Origin: Zantedeschia hybrid cultivar
Lineage: Eukaryota > Streptophyta > Magnoliopsida > Alismatales > Araceae
Length of the DNA stretch: 64,000 nucleotides
NCBI GenBank assembly: GCA_030544215.1
Contig: JARZZO010000014.1
Coordinates: 22,575,734 to 22,639,733 of the forward strand
Reading direction: 5' to 3'
Shown here: positions 23,976 to 36,428 of the stretch, in pieces
Layout: the number at the start of each line of letters is the position of its first letter
Position numbering within the stretch: the stretch's first letter is position 1
Position numbers and translations under genes: made by a program
Notes under the pieces: generated by a model
Told to the model about the DNA's origin: nothing
What the model saw: only the letters and a program-made list of their open reading frames with translations
Databases searched by the model: none

Positions 23976-25030
23976 GCTTTTCGATTTCATGCACCGATCT
24001 CATGTATGTATAAAAGTCAATCTAAGTTAATCTGCACCTGTGCATTATAAAATACAGTAAAACATCGTAAATAGTAGTCAAGCCGTGTTTTCTTTGTATT
24101 TGACATGTTGTAAAAAAAATTATGATATAATTTTTTCTATGTTTGGTGTATCGTAAATTATTGTACTTCAAACTTAGTTAATCCTTAAAATCCTCCTTTT
24201 GGTTGATTTTTGGTTTATGGTCTAAAATCAGCGTAAACTAAATTGGTGATTTTAAAATTAAAATTTTTCTTTTCACTAGTTTTAAAATGGGTGATTTCGA
24301 AATTGAGATCTTACAAGATTTTACCAAGCACCAACCAAGCCTTGAGTAAGAATTGTCACTTCACTTTCCGGCAATGCTTTCTTATAGACAATTACAAGGA
24401 AGGAAGAAATTTTCACGGTCACTGATACTTAAGTGTCACACATGTATGGTACAATCAAGTAAATGTGTGGATCTCATGTATGTATGGTAGAGTCAAGTGA
24501 CTGAAAACTTCTTTTTTCTACAAAAAAAGTAATTGAAAAAAGAATGAAATAAAAAAGTCTCTAGTAATTGCCTCATAGCCATCATGTGTTTGTAGCACAT
24601 TTGTGCATTCATGCACGTTAGAATTTCCTCCTCGTTTGTATTGAGGTGATCCTAATCCACTCGACAAGTACCTTCCAAGATGCAGGCATAGCCATTTCTT
24701 ACAGCAAGTGGGCATTCGATTTAGAACACTTTTAGGGGGTGACCTCCCCTTTCCTTCCTAAGGTCTTACCTACCTGCCTTTCCTTTCCAAATTAAAGTCC
24801 CACCCAATCTTGGCTTTTTGGATAACAAGGGGGCGACTGGTTGTTTTTGGCGCTCTTTTCCTAGTAATGCACATGGAGAGATTTGCCCCATCAAGATAGC
24901 TAAATGACAAGTGGTTCGTTCCCTTGTGTGAATGCTATAAAGTATGAACTGTAACGGATGTAAGTTTGTTGGCATTGATGAAACCTCTTCCCTAAAGTCC
25001 ATGATGTATTAATTTGGTGTCTTTTGTAAC
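23976..25030. other. Intergenic DNA with MITE-like inverted sequence
   Basis: No gene. The stretch about 24,040-24,345 has Tourist-like features (TTGGTTGATTTTTGGT on one side, ACCAAGCACCAACCAAGCC on the other) and may be a decayed MITE. Confidence 0.3.
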
Positions 25031-25039
25031 GTGAAAGTA

Positions 25040-25235
25040 GGATTCGCCGACTCGAAGAGTCGGACCGATTCGGATCTCTCATGATCAAGTACGAGTCAGA
25101 TCAATTCGTGCTGACTCGTACGAGTCACATGGCCAAATCGTATAAGCTCAGTTGAGTCGTACCGACTCGAATTCGTCTTGATACGGTACGAGTCGCTTGA
25201 GTCGGCACGAATCGATCGGGTATGGTAAATCATGC
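25040..25235. mobile_element. 196-bp MITE with 9-bp target duplication (Mutator-like)
   Basis: Identical 9-bp direct repeats gtgaaagta at 25,031-25,039 and 25,236-25,244 flank the element. It starts GGATTCGCCGACTCG and contains many short palindromes of GACTCG/CGAGTC (for example CGACTCGAAGAGTCGGAC). A 9-bp duplication is typical of Mutator-like elements. Related sequences lie at 19,043, 36,093 and 55,998. Confidence 0.65.
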
Positions 25236-25879
25236 GTGAAAGTATGTTTGCACTCTTCCCAAATCAGGGAGAGGCAAACTTCACAGCTAACACATTGCAA
25301 TTTTATCTTATTTTAATTTCCGTCAGAAAATTATAAACTAGTTTTGTTCAAAAGTCCAACATTCGGAAAGAAGTTGAGGGTCGAAACTACAGAGAGTCTA
25401 AGTTGCCTCTAACTACGTCATTATACACAAAAATTATATGCCCCATTTGATAATGGAATAGATGTGAGGAAAGAATTTGAGTTTTCATTGTCGCCATAAG
25501 ATGTTCCTATAACAGGCAAAATGTCAACAAAAATGGCACGAATAAAGGTGCACTAAGATCAAGTTTCAAGAACCATCTAATGATCATTTCAGGTGGATGG
25601 ATGTATTTCAAACAAAGAGGATTAAAATTGTCTCATGTTGTAAAAGGTATAAAAAAAAAAGTATATTTTAAAAGTTGAACCTTCTTCATTCGATGTCTTA
25701 ATTTTTAAGTTGAATGACCTAATAACTTTGATATGGTACACACACCACATTTATATTTTCATAGTAGGCATTCTCTGAGCCTAAGCCAATCTACATATTC
25801 AAAAAAACCTACTAAGATAGTTTTATGTTAAATAAAGGATAAAGTAAAACACATTTAAATGTCAATCAAATTTTTTAAG

Positions 25880-26035
25880 TCATTATGGCTCATTTGCTTC
25901 AACGCAAAGAAATTAAAGACAGATATAAATGTTTTACATAAGTATTTCTCACACATGACACAACAATATGACTCATTTTGCTTCAACATAAACAAATTAA
26001 AGACAGATATAAATGTTTTACGTCAGTATTTCCCA
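25880..26035. repeat. Tandem duplication, two ~85-bp units
   Basis: The sequences ATGGCTCATTTGCTTCAACGCAAAGAAATTAAAGACAG... (about 25,885) and ATGACTCATTTTGCTTCAACATAAACAAATTAAAGACAG... (about 25,968) both continue into ATATAAATGTTTTAC. They differ at a few positions. Confidence 0.8.
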
Positions 26036-26726
26036 TGAGGCAGGTTATCCGATCCTACCGATCAATTGGTGGATGCACGGTGCCTTTGTAAGCACAGTAT
26101 AATAAGTATTTCTCATAAATAAATAAGTGCTGATGGTGATCAAAATTGATATAAGATTATAATTAAATATTTATTTCTCCATCCCGAAAAAGCATCAGTG
26201 ACGTGTCAAGCAAAACTTTTATTTAAAATCACTTTTAACTTGTACTTCTCACGTAAGATAAGTTGAGGGAGAGAAGTTATAATAAATCTTGATTTATTAT
26301 AAAAAGTAATTCTTTCGTAACAACCTCATTTTTCTCTCATTTTGAAAACTCCACCTTCTAATTTTTAACTGAAAGTCAGAACACAAAAAAAATACTAAAC
26401 AAATGACTTTCAAAATTTAATGACTTTAATAAAGAATAACTACATAAAAGTACAAAAGTGATTCTAAATAAAAACTGCGCCAAACACACCCTAATCTGAC
26501 ACAAAAACCTTACCCCGCCTTGTACATGCCTCATTCGTCGGTCGGAGCTCTGCACCATCCACTGTCGACAAAAGCATTTGGTGCCGCCGGGAGGGGCCCC
26601 GCCCACCTTTACCTGCCTAACGATAAGGCTTGTTAGGATTCGGTTAGCGGATTGTGGACCATGCAAAGCCCCTCGCCGTCAGTCATTAGACAAATTACAA
26701 CGAACCTTCACCATTCCTTACGTAAC

Positions 26727-27029
26727 TTTTTTGTTCAGCAGCGCAGTGGTCAGGTATATACGAGTATTCACAAACGATCAGAGATCGAATTCGAGAAAAT
26801 TTTCAAAGTTGGAGATAGTTTTGCGTCGGTTGAGAAGTCTGCCTAATTCGGCGAGAATTCCAAATCCGCCTGATTATTCGGAAGAAGTAATCTCACGGAC
26901 CAAAAGATAAATGTCCCAACGACACTAAGGCTGTATGATTGAAAAGTTTTTAAGTTCCAACCAAATTCGAATCTGAATCCTCCAAATTAAGAGACGAATA
27001 GTGAACCGACTGTCCTAAGCAACTGATTA
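26727..27029 (-). mobile_element. SINE of the inverted-tRNA-module family
   Basis: Target duplications attccttacgtaac (26,713-26,726) and attccttgtgtaac (27,030-27,043) match at 12 of 14 positions. The T-run after the left copy is the A-tail of a minus-strand element. The plus-strand module after it reads CAGCGCAGTGGTCAGG then GAGATCGAATTCG. The minus-strand head reads CTTAGGACAGTCGGTTC then TTCAGATTCGAATTTGG. The body (TGCCTAATTCGGCGAGAATTCC) matches the copy at 8247-8560. Confidence 0.8.
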
Positions 27030-27043
27030 ATTCCTTGTGTAAC

Positions 27044-28030
27044 CTAATCACAAGTACCTAAAAACATGACATATTTTGGCATTATCAAGAGATGAGGACC
27101 AAGGATGGGATCAAAGGATAGCTTTCAGCTTAGATGGATACCTGCTGGCTTCTCCCTTCCCTTATCCCCATTGGGCCTCCAATTTACAGTTCGGGACCCC
27201 CCCCCCAGCCAGAAGCTGCCCCTGTAAAATGCTGTTGCTTGTAAAAGTGCCCTCCCTCATAAAGGCCGGCGGAAAGATATACTCTACTACTACAGTAAGG
27301 GGAGAAAATATAACATCCATGCACATGGGAAGACATGTCTTAGATTTCTTTCTCTCTCACTCATGGCCTTTTTCGCATTTGGCAGGATCCCACTTCAGAA
27401 AGCGAACGACTCGGACCCCACCAGCGAGGTATATGGTCCGCCTCATCCTAACTTTCATGCAACTGCTGAGTTACACTGTGGGCCACCCTGTGGAGACGTA
27501 GGCAGTAATTTGCGTCTTTGAGTTTGATCCCGCTTCTTAAATCAAATTCAAACCGGCACCTGCTATTTTCTGTCCGGCGTCGACTTGTGTGTTGAGAAAA
27601 TATGTTACCATAAGTAATTATTTGTTAAATTGAGGCTGTTTCTACTCTATTTTCTCTAGAGTACGTAACACTTGCTGCACTGGGGTCGTGGGTGTGTATG
27701 TATATTTTAAGATGAGTCACATTCATATAGGCTGATTTTTGATCGGATGATCTAAAAAAATCAAAAATTGTTACTGAGTTCGGTCCATTAAAGGCATTGT
27801 TTATTGTTTACTGTGGTTCGATTTTTTGTTTTTCAAATTTTGTTTGGATCGTCGTCAGTAGATCAACTTTTAAGAACACGTAAGATATTTCGGGACCCAC
27901 TTAAAAAAAAAATCTATGACACCGTACTGTAGCAACATGCAACCAGATTGCACATATCATTATCGACTTCTATATTAAAAAATAAAATAAAATTCATCAT
28001 AAATTTTTAAACGTTCAATTATTTTCTTTA
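27044..28030. other. Intergenic DNA with a small palindromic MITE
   Basis: A palindrome at 27,735-27,870 (TTTGATCGGATGATCT on the left; TTGGATCGTCGTCAG on the right, inverted) resembles the MITE at 1094-1253. A 141-codon frame at 27,076-27,501 has no recognisable domain and was not called as a gene. Confidence 0.4.
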
Positions 28031-28036
28031 AAGTTG

Positions 28037-28860
28037 TTTCTATCTCTTGGATTTTATTTTAACCGTCTAATCATAGTTCGAGCTTAAAATTAAATCTTAA
28101 CCGTCCATCGGGTATATGTAAATTTTGATTTTTAAAAATTACAAAAAATAATCAAAAAATAAAAAGTTGCTCAGATTGCCCTTACGATTGATCTCGTCTC
28201 CTGAAATTATAATATTAATCACCAACTGACTCGCACAGGATTGGACGGCTACCATCAATTCAGATATGATTTAATGGTGAAATTTATGTTTCAAGAGATA
28301 AAAATTACCTTATGGAGGTAATTAAATATTTATAAATTTATTATTTTTTTATTTTTTTCAACACGAGAATAGAGCCAAAATGTATTGTACAACTACATTG
28401 CACACATGGTCTTGGTTGCACCACATGAGAAAGGATTCAACGGCCCTAGAACACATCCAACTTAGAAGCACCTCCCATCCCCCCCTTCTAAAGTTTAAAA
28501 AAATATATAAATTTTCATAAATTTTTAAATACTAAAATAGGGTCCTTAATGGTGACCCATCTCCAGAGCTTTAATTTTCACTCTCCGATCTTAAAACTCG
28601 ATTGAAGCCGTTCGATGTGATATGTATCAAAAAACATTATGTAAAAATATTGAAAAATAACTAAAAATAGAAAATTCATCAAATTAGTTCTTAGGATTGA
28701 TTACATCTCCTATGATTCTAGTTTTAATCCTTAAACAACAACTCATTTGATTGGACAACTATGATTAAATTTTTCAATCTAACGGTGAAATTAAATAAAA
28801 ATGTGGGAAACCATATAGACAAGGGTATTTGAATATTTTAATTTTGTACACTTTTATTTT
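28037..28860. repeat. Two diverged copies of an AT-rich dispersed repeat
   Basis: 28,037-28,330 and 28,535-28,860 share an order of motifs: CGTCT/CGTTCGATG, a run of AAAAATA, GATTGATCTCGTCTCC / GATTGATTACATCTCC, TTGGACGGCTA / TTGGACAACTA, and AATGGTGAAATTTATG / AACGGTGAAATTAAAT. They appear to be two insertions or an old duplication of one element. No coding sequence. Confidence 0.55.
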
Positions 28861-28959
28861 TTATTTTTTGAAATCGGGGTGGGAGATTTTAGAGGTGTTA
28901 GATCGGAGATTCATTTGATCTGGATCAAACGGCTGACACTCTCAAAATCGTAGAAGGCT

Positions 28960-29465
28960 ACCTTCGCTCCTACAAGACATATACTAAGTCAGAGGAGATC
29001 TCGGTTGCAATCCGGGAGAACTCCCTCCGATGCCTAAGTCAAAATAAGTAAGGGCGAAGAGAGGGAGAGTAAAGACTCGAGCTTTTTAACATATCTTATA
29101 AGCGTACCGGGGGTCCCTTTTATAAGGATGAATTTGAGGTGATAGTTGAATCCGATCGGAGAATGTATCGGAGCAGATTGGTCCGATTTTCAGACGGAAC
29201 GAGATTCTAACTTCTCTTATCTGACTCTGGTTTCTCTTATCTAGGGTTCTAAAATTGATTCAGATGAAACTTTCTTCGGTGGGAAGTCTTCTGGCGCCTA
29301 CAAGGCGTCAAAATCCGTTTCGGATTAAAGGGATCTCTATTGGAGCCTAGACAAGAGGCTAGGGCATCTCTTTACGGGTCAGCCCACTTACTAAATGGGC
29401 CAGCAAAATCGGACCCTCTCAGGGGAAGAGGGGATAGATACGTCCCGAAAAATCAGCATGAAAAT
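28960..29465 (+). mobile_element. LTR-retrotransposon LTR fragment
   Basis: GC-richer than its flanks, with a TATA-like CTTTTATAAGGATG (about 29,118) and motifs such as GGAGAACTCCCTCCGATGCCTAAGTC and GGCGCCTACAAGGCGTC that look like a plant Gypsy-type LTR. No gag or pol remains, and no second LTR or target duplication was found. Ends are approximate. Confidence 0.4.
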
Positions 29466-32060
29466 ATCTATAACTTTATAGAAGATCAAATTTGTCAATT
29501 CAAATATTTTACAGATAAAAAATATCAATGATCAATTCTGAAAAAGAATACCAATGAAAAATAAGTTCTAATAGAACTAAGATTCAGATTAAGAAAGAAA
29601 AGAAAACATAATTAAAACTAACCACGACCTAAAAATTTATGTAAGAGATATTTGAATTAAATTAAAAATAGAACATAATAAATTTGACTATATTTATGAT
29701 TCCAATTTGTGATTAGAAAGTCATAGTTTAAATCATATTCGAACTATGATTATGTGCACAGAATTACTTGACTTGACACAATATTTATATTTTAAGCATA
29801 ATTTCATATATAAAATTCTAAATTAGATAAAACAACTTATATTAGAAAGAATTTTAATGAAGACTATAATTTAAAAATAAGTCGTTTACTAGTCAAAAAT
29901 AGGACATGATTAGATGAGAACGAAATCTATTAGATTTCTAGGTTTATAGTACTGAGGATAATAGGTTATTAAAATGCAAATAACTTTTAACACAAAAATA
30001 AAAAATAGTAAAATTGATGGTATTAAAAAGATAATAAAAAGTGTTGAAATCTTATAGAAGAGAATTTTTCTTAATTCTAACATTTAAGTAGTCAAATTTA
30101 GAAGTATTTAGAAAAGAAAACTACAAGCTACGAAAACGTAATTCGATTTGAATTAGGATTATAATTTTAACTTAAAAAGAAAGTATTGTGGAGTAAAGTT
30201 CCGACTCTAAAGAGGAATAGACAATTAATATTGAGAATGAAAAGAAAAATTAAATATAAAAAAAATCATTAAATTCATGTTAGATTCATTAGGCGGTGCG
30301 GCTCTTCTTAGAAAGTAAATTTATGGTGTCGTTCTTTAAAGAAAAGAGAGAAAAGACAGTTAAATTCTATGGGTGTTTATTCTAATACATGATAGTGGTT
30401 CTAAGAGGTTTAGATAATTTGAAAAATAACTTAAAAAATGTAAAAATGAGCTAAGAAAAAGAAGAAACAATAGATAGATAATAATGAAACCATAGAAAAA
30501 TAAAGAACTGATCTTTTTTCAAGAGATAGACAGATAACCTTCAGCATGATCTATTTTATATTAAAACTATATTATTTTTAAAAATTTTAAAAATTAATTA
30601 ATTGATCATTTTTATCTCATTATTGATAAAATTTATATTTTTATGATCTTATTTATTATTTATTTTATGATTATTTTCTCAACATATATACAATTTCCAT
30701 TCAGTTTGTTTTGTTTCCCACTATGATCACTTAAATTACAGATATTTGTTCTCCTTAGTCTAATATTCTATTTACTTAAAATTTTGATCTATTTTACATA
30801 TTATCTTCATGTCTAATAAATTTTATAATTTTATGAGTTCTTTTGATATTTATTTTATAATTTTCTTGTCAAACTATTTAATATGTCATGGTAATTTTAA
30901 AATCCCAACTTATGATTTTTTTACCTTATTTTATTCATGTCCAAATAATGTCAATTTTTTTGAAAAACTTTTATTATATTGTCTTTGACTTTTCGGTAAA
31001 GTTTAAGAATTTATTGACTTCTTTTAATATTTATTTTACCCTCTATTTTAAGTTGCTACAATCCTCATCGAATTTAATTTCTCAAAATTAAAATGGGAGT
31101 TTAAAATTATATCAAACTAGTCTAGAAATTGATAAAACATTGTATACACTTTACATACCATCTATTTACAATGTTCACAAAATTTGACAATTTTTAGAAT
31201 TTGTTTGATAATATTCGACATATTTGTTAATTTTTTAGTTATAAGAATTAATTTTAGCGGCCGAAAAATATGTTTATGTATCCAACAATTCTAGGAAATT
31301 TTTTGAAGCTTAATTTTCAGTTCATAAATCTGGTGGCCTCAACTTTGCTCTAATTTTCTATATATATGATTATGTTGACTCTTTAAATGAATATTTTATA
31401 TATAAGAATATGCATTTTGACTCTAATATATAAGTATCACTTTATCAAATTAATTTTTAGATCTATGATTATTATGAAATTTCTGTGAAACATTTGTGTC
31501 ATATTTGTTAAATAAATGTTTGAAACGGTGTCTTCTGCAGCAGATTATGACTCATTCTATAAGCGTCTGTAGGTGAGTTCTACCCGTGGGCAACGAAAAA
31601 AATCTCAGTGATTGTGTATTTATTTTCAGTCATCTCAGGTTAGACAATAGATTCTCTGACTATACATATGTCATGATCTTATTATACTTGTCTATATATT
31701 TTAAAAATATGTTTTGTTCGACTTCTTATATAGTGGTTGTATGTACGTCTATTTGATATATTAGTTTGTGATATATTTAACATATAAATATAAAACATAG
31801 TTTTTTATTTAAATCCTATGAATTCAGCTTATAATATGTTCAGTTCATTTATTTGATATTTTTATTTAGTTATTTTTTTTATCTTAACTTATTCGTTTAA
31901 AAATACATATTTAAAACTTATGAATCTTTTATGGGTATATGATGTTTGACGTGAATCTAACTTGATAAACTACTATATACCATGATAATTTGCTATATAT
32001 TCAGTTCGTAATGAGATTTGTTCAATTAATAACTAGTAAATTTGTTTCGTAACGTAAGAA
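29466..32060. other. Very AT-rich DNA, no gene recognised
   Basis: About 2.6 kb with few G/C bases and only short chance frames. It may be decayed transposon sequence, but no element ends or domains can be named. Confidence 0.4.
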
Positions 32061-32068
32061 TCCGATAA

Positions 32069-32370
32069 TATCATATATGTTGTATGTTAATCGATCTATT
32101 CATGTTATTAAAAAATACATGCGATTTAGTAAATATATATTTGATCATATTTTTATTTGAGTTATATGTAGAATTGTGTAAAATCATACTTAGTATAATT
32201 ATATAATATAGATCATGTCATATATGTTATATGTTAATCAATCTATTCATACTATTAAAAAATACACGGAATTTAGTAAATCTATATTTGATCTTATTTT
32301 TATATCATGTTCTTATTTGAGATATATGTAAAACTTTGTAAAATCATACTTAGTATAATTATATAATATG
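32069..32370. repeat. Tandem duplication, two ~145-bp units
   Basis: Copy 1 (32,069-32,209) and copy 2 (32,218-32,370) share TCATATATGTT.TATGTTAATC.ATCTATTCAT at the start and TAAAATCATACTTAGTATAATTATATAATAT at the end. Copy 2 has a short insertion in the middle. Confidence 0.85.
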
Positions 32371-33440
32371 ATTTGTTAAGTTACTATATATTAAGTCATG
32401 TGAATGGTTTGAAACAGATTAAGTGGTTGACTCATAAATATGATTAACTGTTTTTTAGGAAAAATTGATTCACGATTTACTTAAGTGAAGAATCAAACAT
32501 GTTGAATTTTTTTAAAAAAAAATTGTTATCAAATTAACAATTTGATATAATAAAGAATTATGAGAGATTGATGTATTTTTTTTATTTAGAGATATTGAGA
32601 ATTTGAATACTAATTGATTAATATTATAATTTGTGAATTTTAGTGTTAACTATATTTTGAATATTTTAGATTTATTGATATTTATGAAATTTATTTAAAT
32701 CGTCTTTTAGTGGTTTAACTCTCATAATTATTTATTATGACAAAATTTATCTCAAAATTACGCAGTCGAAATCTGAGTTGAAAATAAAATAAATCAGATC
32801 GAAGACATGGCAAAAATGCTGACCAACACTCCCCTTATGGTCAACATAGGCTAGGGAAAATGAATGGAAGAAGAAAGAAAATGATAAACAAAGTTGAGCC
32901 AGTCCTCTTGCTCTAATGCCGTCTCATAAATCTTAAAAACTACGGTGTCAAAGTTGAAGGACTCAAGATCATAAGCGGTGGCTACAACCCGTCTTAACCG
33001 ATATGAGACTAATGCCTGGCCAACAAAGGATGACAACGTAACAATTTCAAATGATAAGATTTCGGGTATACACGAAGATGAAGGAAAATTTAAGATTCTT
33101 TTATCGACTTCTTTCTTTGTAATTATGTACCCATCTTTGAAGTTTGCAAGTGCGTATATTTTATTGGACTTTATTTGGAATTAAACTTTGGTCTCGTGTA
33201 TAGATATCTACACATCTGTCAATTGAGCCGCTTAAAAAGAATCTCCATATGAACATCTTGACATGGATCAAAGATTGTAAAACCGACCAAAGACGAATAA
33301 AATAATTTTAATAAATTTTCATCATTTTGTGATCTCGATCACCTATGTGAACTGGGCATTTAAATATCTATTATTAATCTAATTAATGAACTTATATTGT
33401 TCCAATGACATAATCCAAATTCCTACATGTCCTTAGTAGT
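32371..33440. other. Intergenic DNA, no gene recognised
   Basis: Two overlapping short frames on opposite strands near 32,851-33,184 have no recognisable domain. Confidence 0.35.
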
Positions 33441-33444
33441 TTTC

Positions 33445-33715
33445 TATTTTTCTGGGGTCATTAGCCCAGTGGCTAGGTACATGTTTCCCTACCTCGAAGA
33501 GCAGGTATCGATTCCACCGAAGACAGGGATATCCTATATAACGGGAGAAAGGCTCATTTAATTGTTGCCGGTGAGGCCTCCGCACATTCCCAGGAGGAAA
33601 GCGCAAACGGTTCCATAGAAAGGATTTTCTCGCACGAGAGGAATTGAACCACGCACGTCCCCGTGCAACTGGTGGGGTGGGGGTGTCCATTAGGCTACTA
33701 GCCTAGGATGAGTAT
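33445..33715 (-). mobile_element. SINE of the inverted-tRNA-module family
   Basis: The minus-strand head has A-box TAGCCTAATGGACA (about 33,686-33,699) and B-box GGTTCAATTCC (about 33,643-33,653). The plus-strand module at the other end has TAGCCCAGTGGCTAGG (33,462-33,477) and GGTATCGATTCC (about 33,505). A T-rich stretch just left of it is consistent with a minus-strand A-tail. The target duplication is not clear. Confidence 0.7.
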
Positions 33716-34654
33716 CCTTTTAGATACCTAATTTATTATAATTAAATGTATCCATATCCTTAATATATTTGTAATCTCTCCACAGACAACAACTAAAAAG
33801 AGAGAGAAAACTTAAAAGGGAAAGAAAACTAATAGAAGCCTTGGGACGACTGTCGATTGTCTTCTTGTTCTATAAAACGTCCCTCCACGTATGTGTGTGG
33901 ATTAATTGTTGTTTACATTTTATGCACGAATTCGGAACCTCTATGCTCTTATCAATATTTTTCATTTCTCATAAAATTTCAAAGAGACAAAAATCAAAAT
34001 AAGTTTTTTATTTTTACTTTCATCTCCATTTTCAAATCAAAAACTAAAAAAACAAAAATAATAGTCTGACTCGATATAATTTGACACAAAGCAAGGTTTT
34101 ATTTGAAAAAATGCTGACCTTAAGACTTTTACTCTCCGTCTGATGGTTGGAAAAATAAAAATGATGATGCAAGCATTGAAATATAAAAAATTACTCATCA
34201 AATTATTAAAAAAACTCAATGCCACAGTTCGAAATACAACAGATCCAAAATAGGACAGGTCCGAAGCGCACAATGGATTCCTCGCATGCAGCAACCACCA
34301 GCGATGTCACCGCAACGTGATGCCCAACTTGAATATACATAGGTTTCGGATCCTGATCCGAAATCTGAGTTGGAGTCTTCGAGTTGACCCAATTCCGAAT
34401 CCGAAACAGCGTGGAGCATCGTATCCGAATTTGAATAAATGTTGGATCGGATCTGAACCCGATCAACCCATTTACTCCTACCGTCTTATTCAAGACTTCG
34501 TAATATATAGAAAATATTACAATCTCTTCGATGCACGGCATTATGACAAATATAAGTTTTTTATTTTCTTTTAACTTTTTTACATCGGACGTCATATGTC
34601 TCACTCATCTGCATGGGTCGGTATCTGATCAGATGACATAAAAAATTTTAAAAG

Positions 34655-35400
34655 ATTAAAAAAATTAAATCATAATTGTAGAGACATAAAATAGTAAATC
34701 ATTTTAATTCGACATAATGTGTACTTATAAACAGAGTAAAACCTTTCTTCTCATCGAAGATTTTTTTTTTCAAAAAAAAAAGACAAAATCGCACATCCGT
34801 TCTAAAAATAATGTTTCGTAAAAGGCTCACAAATTCTTATGCACCCACAATAGCGCTATATGGGAGAATTAAATAAAAAGCCACTAACTTATCCGAATAC
34901 ATTTAAAAAATTAAAAATTAAATCTTAATTGTAAGCATAAAAATGACAAATCGTTTTAATCCAACATTAGATGTTGTAAAAATAATCATATACTTATAAG
35001 CATAACACAACCACTCTTTCCAACGAAAACTTATTTAAAAAAAAAAAACAAAATCGAACATTCACTTAGAATAATACTTTGAAGAAGACATGCGTAATTT
35101 TTACGCACCCATAATAACGTTTTCTGTGCTAACTAAACAAAAAAATTACAAACTTATCCAAACGTCCCTAGTCGGTCTAACCCGTCCAACAACTCAAAAA
35201 AATCCACACCCCCTTACTTTTGTTGGAATTATGTAGAAACATAAAATTGACAAACCGTCTCAGTCCAACATATGTTGCAAAAACAGATATGTACTTACAA
35301 ACGGAACGCAGTGTTTTTCCTAAAAAAAATAGACAAAATTAACCTTCGTTCTAAACAATACTTCGGAAAAGAGACAAATTTTCACGTACTCACACTAAAA
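34655..35400. repeat. Three tandem units of about 255-310 bp
   Basis: Units start near 34,655, 34,912 and 35,223. Each has the same order: a 'TTAAAT-ATAATTGTA-ACATAAAA' start, 'GACAAATCGTTTTAATCCAACAT', 'TACTTATAAGC', an A-run, 'GACAAAATCG', 'ACATTCGTTCTAAAAATAATACTTCG', and 'CACCCACAATA'. They are considerably diverged, so the array is old. A sequence like the arm of the MITE at 1094 precedes it (34,625-34,660). Confidence 0.7.
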
Positions 35401-36092
35401 CCGAACTCGATAACAACTTTAGACTTATTAGAATCTTTAAGTTATCCAATCTGAGATCACCCTATATTAAAAAATAATTAAGATATGGAGTCTCCACGTT
35501 GACTTCAAAGCTAAGGCATTAGCTCAAACATTACTCACCTTCCACAGAAAGGCATCACCAGAAATATTGAGAGCAAGAAAGTATCCACTTTAATCTGTGA
35601 AGTGGCCTTATAATTCTTTTGATAAAAGAATGTTCATTAAAAATAAGAAACTTTCATTATAAACAAAAAATTATCTTTCATCGTTTTATGCCTGTTCGCT
35701 CCCGAAGTGACCCGGGGTTCCAAAGATTGAAATGGGAACCCAAAAGATTAGATACTCGAAGATTCGCCGAATCATCGTCGAGGCGACGCTGTTGATAAGG
35801 AACACTGGAGACAACATATATTCTCTCCGGCATAGAGAGGTTCAGATAACTAAAAACATGCAAATTCATACAGTAACCAAAACATGCAAATTCATACAGT
35901 AACCATTCAGCAAAGGCATCCTCTCAAATACCATCTCCTAGTTTACTTGTTCGCTAGCCATCCAACAAAAGTTCATGCATCACAAATTGACAAGTTGCAC
36001 ACAAACCACACATATACAAAAATTTTACTCATATGAGCGAAGAGGAAAACCATCTGGCCCACTGTTCCTTACGTGCTCCTTGCTCAAGGAGG
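35401..36092. other. Intergenic DNA, no gene recognised
   Basis: Contains a 21-base direct repeat (AACATGCAAATTCATACAGT and one more base) at about 35,857 and 35,881. Nothing else is recognisable. Confidence 0.35.
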
Positions 36093-36272
36093 GTTGGCCG
36101 ACTCGAAGAATCTGGATTGACTAGGATCTTTTGATCTGGTACCAGTAGGATCAAAAGAGTCGGATCAACTCGAATCTCTTATAATTGGATCAACTCTTGT
36201 CGATTAATATAAGTCCCACGACCAAATTGTAGTCATATCAACTCAAGTTCCAGTTAACACGAGTGGACACGT
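36093..36272. mobile_element. MITE-like repeat of the GACTCG family
   Basis: Starts GGTTGGCCGACTCGAAGAATC and has the same 'GGATCAACTCGAATCTC' style of repeated motif as the element at 25,040-25,235. Right end unclear. Confidence 0.4.
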
Positions 36273-36428
36273 GCAAATCCCGTGCTCAAGACGGCAGCTA
36301 GTTTGCAACGCTACTCGACCTATCAGTGACCAGTGACCAGTACTGCAGCTTCAAGTATGGGATAAAGCGTACTTATTATTATTATTATTATTACCGCCGT
36401 CTGCCTGTTCCTTACACCCTACCCACGT

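Noticed and set aside
27076..27501. 141-codon frame
   Set aside because: No recognisable domain, no exon neighbours and no promoter; probably chance.
34655..35400. Spaced repeats considered as a CRISPR-like array
   Set aside because: Units are long, diverged and contiguous, and this is a plant genome.
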